Positions 38,985 through 50,372 of a DNA stretch of 64,000 nucleotides are shown here, piece by piece. Within the stretch, counting starts at the first letter, position 1. Every line of letters begins with the position of its first letter. Source of the DNA: Ciona savignyi (lineage: Eukaryota; Chordata; Ascidiacea; Phlebobranchia; Cionidae); assembly GCA_000149265.1 (NCBI GenBank), contig CH002892.1:498485-562484 (forward strand). The letters are read 5' to 3'. The notes beneath the pieces were generated by a model that was not told the DNA's origin, searched no databases, and saw only the letters and a program-made list of their open reading frames with translations. The position numbers were made by a program, and so were the translations under genes.

Positions 38985-41900
38985 TCAAACGTAACTTTTG
39001 CCCGACCCTCCAGAATCGACATCTTTATCGGGATCACGTGACTTACTTCTTCTCCTTTCCTCTATGATGAAAGGTTGGTTTATGTGGGAAGTCGGAGCCG
39101 AAGGGTTGTAGGATCGAAACCAGGCTCCGGCATTGTCGGTGCTGTGCTTAGGTGAGGCACTTAGCGGACAATGAATGTATGAACGGGAGATTAATCGGTT
39201 TTAATGAAGCAGTTAAAACGTTTCAATTATATACAACACACTGCAATAGCTCCGGTAACCCGACGATGGGCACGAGGTGATCTGACGATTGCCCGTGTGT
39301 TAACCCGCTTGGTTTTCCCATTCATCCTGTCGGAATCCTTAAGTTCAAGAAGTGTGACGAAATAGAACGTGCATTCTGACGTCATAGAACGGTTATTTGA
39401 ACCTCAAGTTGCGCATTACGTACTCACTACTGGTAATTTTGATTGGTACTGCGAGACTCGGGTAATAGCCATCGTCGAATTGCTTGGTGGGTGCGGTAGC
39501 GGGTGGCGGGGGGAAGTAGAAGTGATCGGGGCGATTCGTCGGTTGAATGTTGGATCTGATGGGAAATGTGAGTTCGGGTGCTACTTTGCTTTAAACCAGC
39601 TATTTATAGATTGGTGGAAAATACAGAAACTTGGAATCAACGAAGTCTTTTGTCGGAGCTAGTGATTGCAGTGTGTTCGTTATTTAGGCATTTTGCATTG
39701 ATTCCAATGATTCCAATGATATAAATCTACTGTATCGAGTCAATGTAAATTAACCTCTTTACCCAAAGGCACAAGCAGGTAGTAAAGGGGGAATCGAACC
39801 CTGGACCTGCCGGGTATGGTCGTGGTGACAACTATCGCCTGGTATTCACAGAACCAGTGGTTCGATCCGACCATTGCCCGGAACGACATTTAATTGTTTT
39901 TCAGCTGCATTATGGTTATAATCCCGGGAGGGGAATTTGATCAGATTACCATTCACCCAACTGATTGGAACTACTGCGGTGTAACTGAGTGGTCAGAGTT
40001 TAGAAGCCGTTAACCAAAGTCGTCAGTTCGAAAATAAATGAGGTTTAGAGGGGTTAATATCAAGTACTATTAGGTGGCCACAGTCGGGTGACCATTTTTC
40101 ATTAAAGGTCGCTTCGTTGTTTTCGGTCCTGCCTCGAAAAATTTAAACTAAACCTATTCAAAATATTTTATCTTTGAAGATATAAGATTGAAACTGGGTA
40201 TATTTACCTGTTAGTGCTGGTGCAAACTTTACCCCAGATCAGCTTTACACTGAGATTAATGAGTTCCAGCACAGATAGCAGGAAACAAAATGCGCTGAGG
40301 ATCGTCATGTAACGCAGAAATACCGTCTTCTCCTGCGAGTTTGAACACGGTTGAAGCAAAATGTAAAATAAATTTAAATCGAGCTGATTTCCCAAGCGTG
40401 CTAAAGAGAAGTTTATTGTGTGGCATCACTAGCTAAGCCATTGTAACTCGTACAACATTATATGGTGGACAATATTTTTTTTTTTAACAGGCCAAGTTTC
40501 GAGCACATAACGTGGTCTTTACTAAGACCGATTTTATATGGAACTGGTGTATGTATCTGTCGCCTTAACCATTCGGCCACGCGACTGTAAAAGATTTGCG
40601 CAAATTGTAACAATGCGAATCGAGGGTATTTCTACCAATTTAATAGTGCTGTCGATCAGTTTTGTTGCGATCGCGATCATTAAAATCCCTTCTCGATCCG
40701 ATCTAAATCGCGTCCAAAAAACGCTTATTTTCTGACTGCAAACTATACGAGAAATATATATTTCAACTTTACAGCCACGAAGCGATTGTACAGATTGGTT
40801 GGTATATATACATAATATGTATATATCCCATATGTAAACACAAGCTTAATGTAGATGCCCACAACAACCACTGGAGACTATAATATGTTATATTGTATAT
40901 AGGCCTTAAAAATTGAATTTAAACGATATTTTATCAAGAGCGGGTCGTTACGTGCTTGATATCCACAGTCGCTTCGTGTGCAGTTGTGGACGCGGCATTT
41001 CACCAAACCCGGTTGGTACGATTGTGTGGCCGAATCGTTAACGCGATCACTTGACATAAAAATTAAAAGTAAAAATGTCCTTAAAATGTAAGAAACTGAA
41101 TAGTTAATAGCGTGACCGATATTGCCTCAAATGTCGGGTGAACAAAGTTATTGCGGCGTGTTGTGTATGATTAAGACATTTATTTAATTTGGTTAATTTA
41201 CTGAGTTCAGACGACGTCTGTTACGTGCTTTGCCCGAGGACACAACCGCACAGCGGTATTATTTCAACCCACAAATTTTGATCCATTACATTTAACTATA
41301 GAAACTAAAATAAACAACAGAAGTAAAACAACTCACGGAAGCCCTCGACGGAAAGCACGGAACATATCCTTTTCCGCCATTCACATGCACCGTGCAGACA
41401 TAGTCCACTTGTGAGCCGGGTGGCCCAGTGCACCGGTACTCGGCAGGTACATCCACCCATAGAAATCGAATAACTTTGTTGATGGTGGTGCATTCACCGC
41501 CACCGCAGGCATATCGGTTCTGTGGAGTGTGGCCGAATGGTTAACGCGACCGATACATATCACTATATTAATGGGTGTTAGTAACGAGCCCATCATAAGT
41601 TCGAAACTAAGCCTGGTAAAAAAAACACCGTTTTGATACATGATCTTTAGCAGGTCCGTCTTTATGTGGCTGCGATTCAAACCCACGAACACTGGTTATT
41701 AGTAGGTACTTTAATATCAGAAATGGTTTCAAACCTGGGATCACTAGACCCACTTGGTCCGTTTTTACCAGACCCAGTTTCAAACTCATGGTGTACCACA
41801 CCTCCGACCGAAAACCATTTATTTTCAGTCACATAGGTATCTACCTCGGCATACATAATTTACATTGATTAGTTTAATTTTTGTTTCCACGATGAAAACA

Positions 41901-44830
41901 TGAAGCGAGACCTTTGATAAAAATTTGGAAAAAAGGAAAAACGGCAAAACGACAGTCGTTACACGTCTCAAACCCAATTAGTTATTTTTGTTCGGTATAT
42001 TTAAACGAGGCCACGATACCTCAATAACAACGCAGACAGTTTAACAATAAATCCGGTTCTCAACTTGTACTTGTGTCGCTAAACGATTCTTAGTCAGAGG
42101 ACGAAATAAATAACAAAAGTAAAAATAAATCCAATTGAATGAAAGGCCTACATTCCCAGTAGGGATGCACAATATAGAATTTCGAATCTTTGAGATTAGA
42201 AAATTAATAAGAATTAAGTATAAAGCAATTTAATAAGAATAGTTAGTTAATTCCAGTCGACAAAATATCATTTCAACTGATTTCCAAGTGAACTTGGGAG
42301 TGCTGATTGGCGCGAGAACCAAGATAAGAAATGAGGTTTCCATACATTTCCCAAGCACTTTATCGGTCGGCGGTTTGTGTGGTTTGATACGCAGGTCACG
42401 TGGTTCGAAACCCATCGATGCGGAACAACGGGAGGTGACGTCACGAGAGGATTGATAACCCAAGTAATGTAGCAGACGTACCGGTTGGTCGAAAAGATGG
42501 AACCCGATGTAAATGAATCCAGCCTCCAACGCAAGACGCAACACAACGCTCACGTAATACGCAACTCGAATCTTCACCGTGACCGGTACCTGGGTGGGTG
42601 AATGTGTATGATGCATTACATCAAACGCAGTGAGAATACTTACCTTGTATCCTTTGGCAAACCACTTAATAGACATTGCTTAAACTCAGTAGAAAAATAG
42701 GTTCTACCAAATTAAAGAAACATCTTAATTATACATTATACAACACACTGCAATAGCTCCGGTAACCCGACAGTGGGCGCGAGGTGATCTGACGATTGTG
42801 TGAGAAAATCCGACGATTGCCCGTATCCACTCTATTAACGTTTTGCGTTTTCCATTTCCGAATAAAGATTGTTTATTCCTTTACAGATAGCAACGCTCAA
42901 GCATCTACATTCTCAGTGTTACAGGTTATGTAGCACGGTACCTCCTTAAGCTCATTTCCCGACACAATTCGTTTAATCCTCAGCTTTCCAATGTCTTTCT
43001 TCCGGCGCGACATTTTGCCCATGTCTCGTTCCGACAACGAATGTCCCTGTGGGTGACAGAGGCTGAGATTCAAGGGCAGTTTCAAAGGGTCGCGAATCTT
43101 GGGGTGTGAAAACGCCTGGGGCGGCGAAACACATCTTTTGATCATCGTACAGTCGTGTCATGCATACACACAACGCATACACAGTCAGCGTGCTGGGTTA
43201 TGAGTGACAATCTTAGATAGCAGGGTAAAAAAACTAGCATACAACTATCTTAGTATTCCGCTAGGTGGAGATTTGTGGTTATGATAGAGTTAATTCACCT
43301 GCAAACTTAACTGAAGGTACGGTTAAGTGGCCGAATGGTTAACGCGATCGATACATATACCGACTCTTATAATAAAAAACGGTCCTGATGACGAACCCAT
43401 GGGTTCGAAACTTAGATAAAAAAATACTTCTGCAGGTTCAAAACTGTTCGCTAGCTCGTCGGTTGTGTCCTTGGGCAAGGCACTTAACGGACATTGCCTG
43501 AACCCAGCGGATTAATGTGTTCTACTATATTAAAGCAACGTGTCTATCATACACAACACACTGCAATAGCTCCGGTAACCCGACGGTGGGCGCGAGGTGA
43601 TCTGACGATTGCCCGTGTGATAACCCCCTTTGTTATTCACAGGATTAAACATGAATATCCAACTCACACAAAGCGTCAACTGGCCCTCCCCATCCTCCAC
43701 TATCCCCAACTTCTGCTCCAAACTCTCGAGTTTCTTGATCTCCCCTGACACGTAGGTGGAATAGATGTGGAAGAACACGGTGGGCGTCGTGATCGCCAGG
43801 ATCTGTGATGTCATGTTCGTATATATTTATATATTTGGATATATTTTTGGTCGTTTCGCTACCTTGAGGACTTGTACCAATTGATCCAAGGGGGGTTTTA
43901 GTGCGTCGCTTTTCAGCGGAAGGGTTGGTGCTCAAAACTGGTCGGTTGTATCATTGGACAAGTCCCTTAACGGACATTGACTGAACCCAGTGAAATAATG
44001 GGTTTTACCAAATTAACGAATGTCTGATCATACACAACACACTGCAATAGCTCTGGTAACCCGACGGTGGGCGCGATGCGATCGGACGATTGCCCGTGTG
44101 TTAACTCCCCTGACGTTTTTTTATTAGAATAAACATAAATATCCTAACCTAAATGAGTTTTTGTTATGGTTTAACGGTTTAGTTTTTACTGTCAAAGTTG
44201 CATAATAGAGAGTTGCACATTTGCAAAGTTTATGTGGCAGAGACGTGTGCGTATTAAGTACAGTGTTCAGCCAGTTCATTTGTAACGCATGAATTCGCTA
44301 AACGAACGGTTACGGAATCGAAACCAGCCGCTAGCTAGTATGTAAAGCAAGGTACTATCAGCTGTATCTACCTGAAACGCCCAAAACCTTAGTTGAGATA
44401 TCTTTGCGAATTCGTCATAGCAAACGTTCTCACAACCAACTACGTTCGTGCTGCATTTGAAAGCAGATCGCTCGTCACTGTACACTGCAAAGTTGTTTCG
44501 CTTGTGGATTATTTAACGCTTCTTTATAACAATATAGTCGATTTAAGGTCCTTAACGAATGGTGTGTTGTTGTTAGGGGTCGATATAAAACATGAAGTTT
44601 AATAGTGGGGTAAAAATAAACAAAAAAACTTAAAATATTTATAATCACGCAAAATGGGGTGAAAATGGACAACGTGATTAATAACACATAAAAATCATAT
44701 ATTTAGACCATTAAGTTTAAAAACAATCAACAAGTTTACCTGGACTGGCAACGGTAGCTACGACTATCAATCGAAATAGAAATACCAGCATGTGCCAAAC
44801 GTATCCAATGAACGATTCGTATGTTGATAC
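38985..44830 (-). CDS. Connexin (gap junction channel subunit), gene B; first exon not found
   Basis: Nine exons join in frame on the minus strand: 44830-44740, 44484-44372, 43802-43668, 43046-42942, 42589-42482, 41519-41337, 40332-40208, 39555-39428 and 39061-38985 (354 residues plus the missing N-terminus). They give segment 1 (ESFIGYVW..FLFRLIVVA), loop E1 with C-X6-C-X3-C, segment 2 (TTPTVFFHIYSTY), the basic loop, segment 3, loop E2, EKTVFL with segment 4, and a tail ending GSGKSYV. The first five of these exons equal those of gene A in length (91, 113, 135, 105, 108), and all phases match, so A and B are paralogues by inverted duplication. E2 again has five cysteines. The short first exon carrying the ATG should lie above 44830 but I could not identify it. 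Most introns carry SINEs, some touching the splice sites. Confidence 0.92.
39085..39338 (+). mobile_element. SINE in the last intron of connexin gene B
   Basis: Body (AAGGGTTGTAGGATCGAAAC, AGGCACTTAGCGGACAATGA) and full tail (CAACACACTGCAATAGCTCC, CGACGATGGGCACGAGGTGA, TTGGTTTTCCCATTC) are present. It starts about 25 bp from the acceptor side of the last exon. Confidence 0.85.
40485..40588 (-). mobile_element. SINE head fragment
   Basis: In reverse orientation it shows CTTAACCATTCGGCCACGCG and GTGTATGTATCTGTCG, the tRNA-like head, in the intron between connexin B exons for E2 and segment 4. Confidence 0.7.
41026..41255. mobile_element. SINE head (+) followed by a SINE tail (-)
   Basis: GATTGTGTGGCCGAATCGTT at 41026 is a forward head. 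GTTATTGCGGCGTGTTGTGT and TTTGCCCGAGGACACAACCG from 41138 on are a reversed body and tail. Both lie in the same connexin B intron. Confidence 0.65.
41522..41625 (+). mobile_element. SINE head at the connexin B E2 splice acceptor
   Basis: GTGTGGCCGAATGGTTAACG, CGACCGATACATATCACTAT and GTTCGAAACTAAGCC are the family head. Its first bases lie about three bases from the acceptor of the E2 exon (exon edge 41519), so the antisense head supplies the polypyrimidine region upstream of that acceptor. Confidence 0.8.
42640..42865 (+). mobile_element. SINE tail in connexin B intron
   Basis: AACCACTTAATAGACATTGC, TAGGTTCTACCAAATTAAAG and the full tail CAACACACTGCAATAGCTCC occur between the cytoplasmic-loop and segment 3 exons. 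Part of the tail (CTGACGATT..CCGACGATTGCCCG) is duplicated. Confidence 0.8.
43318..43662 (+). mobile_element. Full-length SINE at a connexin B splice donor
   Basis: This is the most complete copy. It has the head AGTGGCCGAATGGTTAACGC with GATCGATACATATACCGACT, box B-like GGGTTCGAAACTTAG, the middle TCGGTTGTGTCCTTGGGCAA, CGGATTAATGTGTTCTACTA, and tail CAACACACTGCAATAGCTCC to GGATTAAACATGAATATCC. Its 3' end is within six bases of the segment 2 exon edge at 43668, so it overlaps the GTGAGT donor region of that exon. Confidence 0.9.
43895..44155 (+). mobile_element. SINE in connexin B intron
   Basis: Body TTTAGTGCGTCGCTTTTCAG, AGTGAAATAATGGGTTTTAC and tail CAACACACTGCAATAGCTCT, CGACGGTGGGCGCGATGCGA. 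It lies between the E1 and segment 2 exons. Confidence 0.85.
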
Positions 44831-45029
44831 CTATATGTTGAAACAAAACTAGATAGCATTACAAATGTACATGTTATATTGCCAATTTTTAATATAGAGC
44901 ACTAACACGATGTACAATTTTACCCATGTACTGTCCATACGAAGGCCACGGAAGATAAACAAATATATGTAAACCCAATTTGGCAGAGCTATATTTAACA
45001 CGAGGTCTTCAAAAACGTTCGTCCGGTTA

Positions 45030-45385
45030 AGGTTGTGGGCAGTTTGCAGGTAGTGGGATTAAAATCAGTCTCTGTGTAGCCGTTTGTGTTTTAAAGTAAT
45101 GCACTTCGCGGATCCTTTCACAATTCAGTGGATTGATGGATGAAACCTACACATTGGATACAATGGATCTGGATAAAACCAAAATGATAACAAATCGTAC
45201 ACAACACACTGCAATAGCTCCGGTAACCCGACAGTGGGCGCGACGTGATCTGACGATTGCCTGTGTAATAGAGATCCTGGCTTTGCAACTATTAGAATAT
45301 GTAGCCTAAGTAACAATAAAAACACGACGGTTGATGGGTTTCTCAACCCGACGGTGAGTACGAGGTAAGCCGACGATTGCAGATA
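45030..45385 (+). mobile_element. SINE and an adjacent tail fragment
   Basis: AGTGGATTGATGGATGAAAC and CAACACACTGCAATAGCTCC with CGACAGTGGGCGCGACGTGA mark a diverged copy. A second tail fragment (CAACCCGACGGTGAGTACGA) follows near 45345. Confidence 0.7.
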
Positions 45386-46630
45386 AGGATTGTTAAATTT
45401 CTACGGTTCCTCTAAATACCCAGTGTGGGCATTGAAGTCAGGATTACAATTAGGGTAAGGGTTTCCAGTGTGCCCACACTTCCTACACACTGGGTTTTTA
45501 GAGTCACCTTCCTAAAATAGTCATTACTACTTTTAATATTGATTTGTAGTAATTATTATCGCGTGCATTTAGGAATTAACATTTTTGCGGCTGCTCTTAA
45601 TATATACTGTAGTCTGGTCCATCATATATCTCACCCCAACCATCGTATATGAACAAATCACCCACATTATTTATACACTTAATCGTTTTAATCCTACCTG
45701 TTGCGATATCTTTTCAAGTAATGACCACATTTTGTCAAAACCTTGTTTCTTAAAATGTATAACTCTGAATAAAGTAATTCTAAGTTAGTTCTTCTAACTA
45801 AAAAATTTAAAATAAAAACCAAAACGTTGTCTATAGTAATTATTTCTAACACGAGAAACTATACCAGTCTGATTGGGCACTTCTTTTTCATCAACTGCTG
45901 TCATTCTCATAATTTTACGGCATTAATAAAAACAATCAAACATACCGACGATACTGGTACTGTATTTTTACCTCACAGAATAAAAAAAAACAGTTTTCAC
46001 TGATTTTGCTAAATTCCTAATCAGCAATTTGCTAATCTACAGCCTAATTAGTCAGTAAATAGAGTATTTTTTTATTTAGTAAGATAAAAAATACAGTGCC
46101 AGTATTGTACTCCAAACGCGTCTTCTTGTATTGCAACACGCCTTAAAACTTTAATCTGACGTCACACAGGCGACTATTACTTCATAATCTTAATTTAATT
46201 TCGCTTGAATTTCATAAAAATGTCATTTTTTAATTGTTAGGGGTCTTTCTGTTATTCTGTTCGCACTCCAGCGAATTAATTGTGCTCTAACTGCGCCTTA
46301 CTCGTTATGCCTGTTTTTAAAGCTACGTTCTTTGTAATCTTAGGTTTCCCGGGAATGGAAATCGCATTAATAATATCTGATAAGGGTATAAGCAAAGACC
46401 AAGCATATAACAGTAGTTGTTATATTTGGCTGGGCGCACTAAACAACACCGTTCATTCGTAATGTTTTTGTTTCAAGTTCAAGAATAATTAATTTGTGGT
46501 AAATTGGAACCTCGTAATAGTTTTGCCGACAAAACTAAAGTGATGATCTGCCATAATTTTAAAACCGTGAATATAAATCCGATGGTGGACGTTTCCTTTA
46601 TCTTGCGTTTGTTTATATGGCTATAATATT

Positions 46631-47326
46631 TATTAAAGTAAATAATTTAATAACTAAACCACGGACTAGCTTATCTGAAATAGACTTTGGTACAGACTAT
46701 TCACGCGTTCTACCATATTAAGTTAACCAACCGCGATCAAAACCTACCAACATATTGGACAATAATATGTAAATAATAATGTGTATGTTGATAAGCAGAT
46801 CCGTAAGATTTTATTTGCAAAACCTTTTTGTCAAACAAATCGCCATTTTCTCTTTTTTAAAGCTGCAACCAGATATATATTAGAACGACTTGTATTTGTT
46901 ACTTGTTAATGAGTTGTTCAATCACTATAACATAGAACTTAAAATAGGCAAGATGTCCGAAATGTTTCTAATTTCCTTATAATTCTATTTGATATCCAGA
47001 AGTTCATACCTGGATAAAACGCTCAGGTAATGCTGAATAATATGGTCTGCATATATTACGCATAGAATACAGGAAACGAAAGGGCGATATCGCCACCGTC
47101 AGAGTACATTACGCCCAACGTCAAGTTACCAAAGCTATTGCAATGTGTTGTATATGATTCCTACGTTTTTAGTTTTATTTACCTTTACCCCCCATCATAA
47201 AGAGCTGCCACACAATCCATCAAACACATACTTTGAGCCCCGAAAAGCTGATTGACATGTAAGTAGAAATAACTCAAGCTAGATTTATCAAACATATTAT
47301 TGTGGCATCGGGGGATTCCCCCAGAG
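46631..47326 (+). mobile_element. Interspersed element, copy 1
   Basis: The first 250 bp and the last 110 bp match, in inverted orientation, the element at 59011-59578. Shared blocks include TAATAACTAAACCACGGACT, GCTTATCTGAAATAGACTTT, AACATATTGGACAATAATAT, ATCCATCAAACACATACTTT and GAAATAACTCAAGCTAGAT. It ends near GGGGGATTCCCCCAGAG. Unlike copy 2, this copy carries a reversed SINE tail (47088-47170) in its middle, so the SINE arrived later. No coding capacity is seen; a non-autonomous DNA transposon is possible. Confidence 0.75.
47088..47170 (-). mobile_element. SINE tail nested in the interspersed element
   Basis: In reverse orientation, AGCTATTGCAATGTGTTGTA follows diverged CGCCCAACGTCAAGTTACC. 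The flanking element sequence continues on both sides. Confidence 0.65.
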
Positions 47327-48645
47327 CAAAGAAGAAACAAAATAGCTTTTTAGTTATATTTAATAGATACATACCGCCTAATTGTATAGGGGAATTCCAC
47401 CAAGGTCTCAGACAATAAGATAGAAGCTTTTTATTAAAAGAACTAAGCTGCTTCGAAGGAAGCGTTCACGGATGTGACGTACCTTTGTGCCTTAAGGTTA
47501 TATATTATATAGTGTGACTATAGCAAGATGAGGTTTTGACCCCTTGACCAAATGGTAATCGCTCTGCCAACGCAGCTATTGTGGCACCTTCCACCCAATG
47601 TGGAAACTGGAAGTCGAACGTTACTGTTTTTTTTACCTTCGCACTCAAGCTATATACGCCAAACACATCCCATATTCTGGAAACCGCGGGGATCATATTG
47701 TGCACCATAATGTGGTATTGGATGATATATAAGCAGCTACGGAAAAGGAAATGCGTTTTCAAACTATTATTGGATATCAAGCCCGAGTAGTAACCTACGA
47801 CGATTATAATAATATGTATATTCAGGACAGATTAAACTCAATAAACACGGTGGGCATTTCAAATGCGTAGCGTAACTAACTTAATGGAGTTGTTCATTTG
47901 AATGATACAAGTTAACAGTTAGCACTTAACATTAAAAATAGTTCATCCTCATACCAGCAGATAATTTGTTTAACGTCGACTGTCATAACAGCAGAGACTT
48001 CACATGAAATGCATTCCAAATGTAAGAGAAACGCTTTGCTATGTCGATATAAGAATAAGTGTCTTATGTGAAAATATATGATGTACATGGAGCAACATCA
48101 ATGTTACATTAAGACATTGTAATTTCAGCTTCGATTTATTACGTCGTGAAATGTCATACGTCTGGTGTCAGTCATAAGCTGAGTTCCCTGAACAAATTAT
48201 TCACAAACGGAAAACAGACTATTTAAATTTGCCCGACTGGTATGCTTGATGACTTGCCAGACGCGGTTGCATGCAGCTTATAGATTTGAAATTGTGTCGA
48301 CTTTCCGGCGAAATATCGAAACCAACCACGGGCTCGATAGTTGTGCACTGTGTGTTTGGTCACGGCTCTGAGCAGACATCGCCGGAACCCAGGGTCTCAA
48401 TGGGTTCTGCCAAATTGTCCTAAGCTCAGTTAAACGTTTAGTCGCAATGTAATCTGATGTAGAATGCTCGTACGATACATCGTTGTATGTCTCTCTCTCT
48501 CTCTCCCAATTACAAAGATAGAGATATAGATTCCAAACCCAACAGCGCAAGACTTTCATCAAACCTCTCTAGTTTAATTTAGTTGTTTCCCTCCCTGCTA
48601 CACGTGGTTCTCTGAAAACCACTGGAATCATATTCAGAACATTGT

Positions 48646-48874
48646 CTCGCCGTCCACAAATCTGTCCCGCTAAACGTTCAATAAAAACATATTTGTATAT
48701 TTGATCTCAGGAGAAAGATCTCCAATACTTGGTGGAGAACATCTGGGGAAGTCAGAGCATCCTGAGTTCATGGGGCGACCTCTACGACCTTGTGTTGGTG
48801 AGATGGGATCGGAGTGAGCAATGGTCTCCGTGGAACTGTGTTCTGCTCACCAAGGACGAAGCATCGGCGCATTC
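48646..48874 (+). pseudogene. Isolated duplicate of an IQUB exon with flanking intron
   Basis: About 229 bp matches the IQUB locus at 60728-60957 in opposite orientation, with only scattered differences. It includes about 65 bp of upstream intron and the acceptor TTGATCTCAG at 48710. The coding part (from 48711) reads [15 protein letters not shown], then [20 protein letters not shown] and [12 protein letters not shown], with no frameshift. Homology stops abruptly after GCGCATTC, before the exon's normal end. No neighbouring IQUB exon is found on either side. Because intron sequence is included, this is a DNA-level copy, not a retrocopy. Confidence 0.85.
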
Positions 48875-49565
48875 AATGATGATTTCACGACCAACCAGGT
48901 TTCCATTCCAAAACTACGATCATGTGAAACTGACGATTCGAAATGACCACAGACGTTAGAATTTCCACCGTGCGGTTTGACAGGTTTTACCCATTTCCAG
49001 CACTTAGTGGGTAATGTGCGATTGACATTTAAATTTAATTAATATACTGGGAAATAAACCCTTTATTGCGGTTGATTTCAAAAGAACAATAAACTCCCGA
49101 TAATTCGAAGAAATGTGGCCACATCTTTATAAGGCGTTTAACCTGCAGTTAATAACTGCTCTGTATTTAGAATGCTTCGCCTATAGCAATAATGTATTAC
49201 ACTGGGCAACCTGCACTTACAACGCCCACAACAATCCCAGAACTTACTGTCCATATTTTTAGTTTTGTGTATGAGTTCCCGTAGATATTTTAACCGCAGG
49301 TCGTACAATCCGCTGGTGGCTGGCTCATAGAAACCACCATTACAATAATTTATTATTAACTTCCGAAGCTTGCTGCATAGTTTATTTCATTCTTTTTTTT
49401 AGTATAATAAGTTTTGTTTAATTTTTGCCTAATTATGTGCTATTTATTGCAACTGTTTATTATATGTTAATCTCAAAATGAGCAATACCGTATTGCACAT
49501 AATTGTATTAACCTAATTTTTTCTATTTAATTTTAAGTACTTAATATTTTCCTTAATGTGGAGTT

Positions 49566-49829
49566 TCAATTTTTTCCATCTTGGTCCACGCTGAAAGGGC
49601 TATCACTGAAAATGCTGGCACAGGAAGCATATTTTTGAGATCTGCAACCGTAACTTTTAAACCTCATTTTTTTTATAATTTTTGAGCTATAATATCCATC
49701 CGTACATTGGTAACTATTCTCTAATGAACAACTTATTTCACGAACCTCTGCTCCACTCTTACAAAACTGTACAGATATATAAGGTAGAAACTCTGACACG
49801 AAGCATAACACATGTTGCTCACAACTGTA
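49566..49829 (-). CDS. Possible cysteine-rich exon, Ly6/uPAR-like
   Basis: After an acceptor-like GCAATGTTAG the frame runs 87 codons to a stop. It begins YSCEQ and has eight cysteines in all, including FCKSG, ISCSLENSYQC, YGCRSQK and YASC. The YSC start and the Cys spacing recall secreted three-finger (Ly6/uPAR) domains, but the typical closing CC..CN is absent and no signal-peptide exon was located. This is a tentative single exon. Confidence 0.28.
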   Translation of the reverse strand, partial: YSCEQHVLCFVSEFLPYISVQFCKSGAEVREISCSLENSYQCTDGYYSSKIIKKMRFKSYGCRSQKYASCASIFSDSPFSVDQDGKN

Positions 49830-50372
49830 CTAACATTGCAGCAAAACCACAATTGTTACTTAGCAAAACACTTACTTAAGCACCTTGACTCAAGGATATC
49901 AGTCGTCATATCCGGCCGGGCACAAATGCTAACTAATTGCTTTTGCACAAACTATAAAAGAATAGAAGTCCACGATTAAAGGAAAATATATTGTGCAATC
50001 CACGGGGTTTACCAAACACAGTTGATACGGATTCAGCGCGATACGGGGTCAAATACGCTGCGCAGGTAAATAAGGATTCTAAGGGGTTAGATCAACATTG
50101 GGAACACCAGTTAGGTAGTGCGAACTGCGAAGTCGACAAAAGTGTGAATGAAAAATGGGAACTTTGATAAATCGACCCCAAGCGCCATGGAGAATATTGG
50201 ATAAACCAGGTAGGCATAATCCATAAAATAAAAGTTGCTCTTAATAAGATAATAACTCGTAAGTAAACTAAATACCAACTGATCTCAGTATAATAAGCAT
50301 GACAACAGTACACAGTATATAGGGAATCGAAACGGTTCTGTGTCTGTCGAGTTCTTCATTTAAACGACAAAA

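Larger units (their letters stand above)
45400..50300. other. Mostly repeats; no complete gene recognised
   Basis: The stretch contains an interspersed element (46631-47326), SINE fragments (47088-47170, 48310-48425), a CT microsatellite near 48490-48506, the isolated IQUB exon copy and a possible Ly6-like exon. It may also contain the missing first exon of connexin B. Confidence 0.5.

Noticed and set aside
41305..41801. Overlapping minus-strand frames around the connexin B E2 exon
   Set aside because: They are other frames of the exon or read through SINE sequence; only the frame with RYAC..YRC..VPCFPSR fits the family.
43494..43748. 84-codon plus frame starting MPEPSG
   Set aside because: It consists of SINE tail followed by the antisense of connexin B exon 4.
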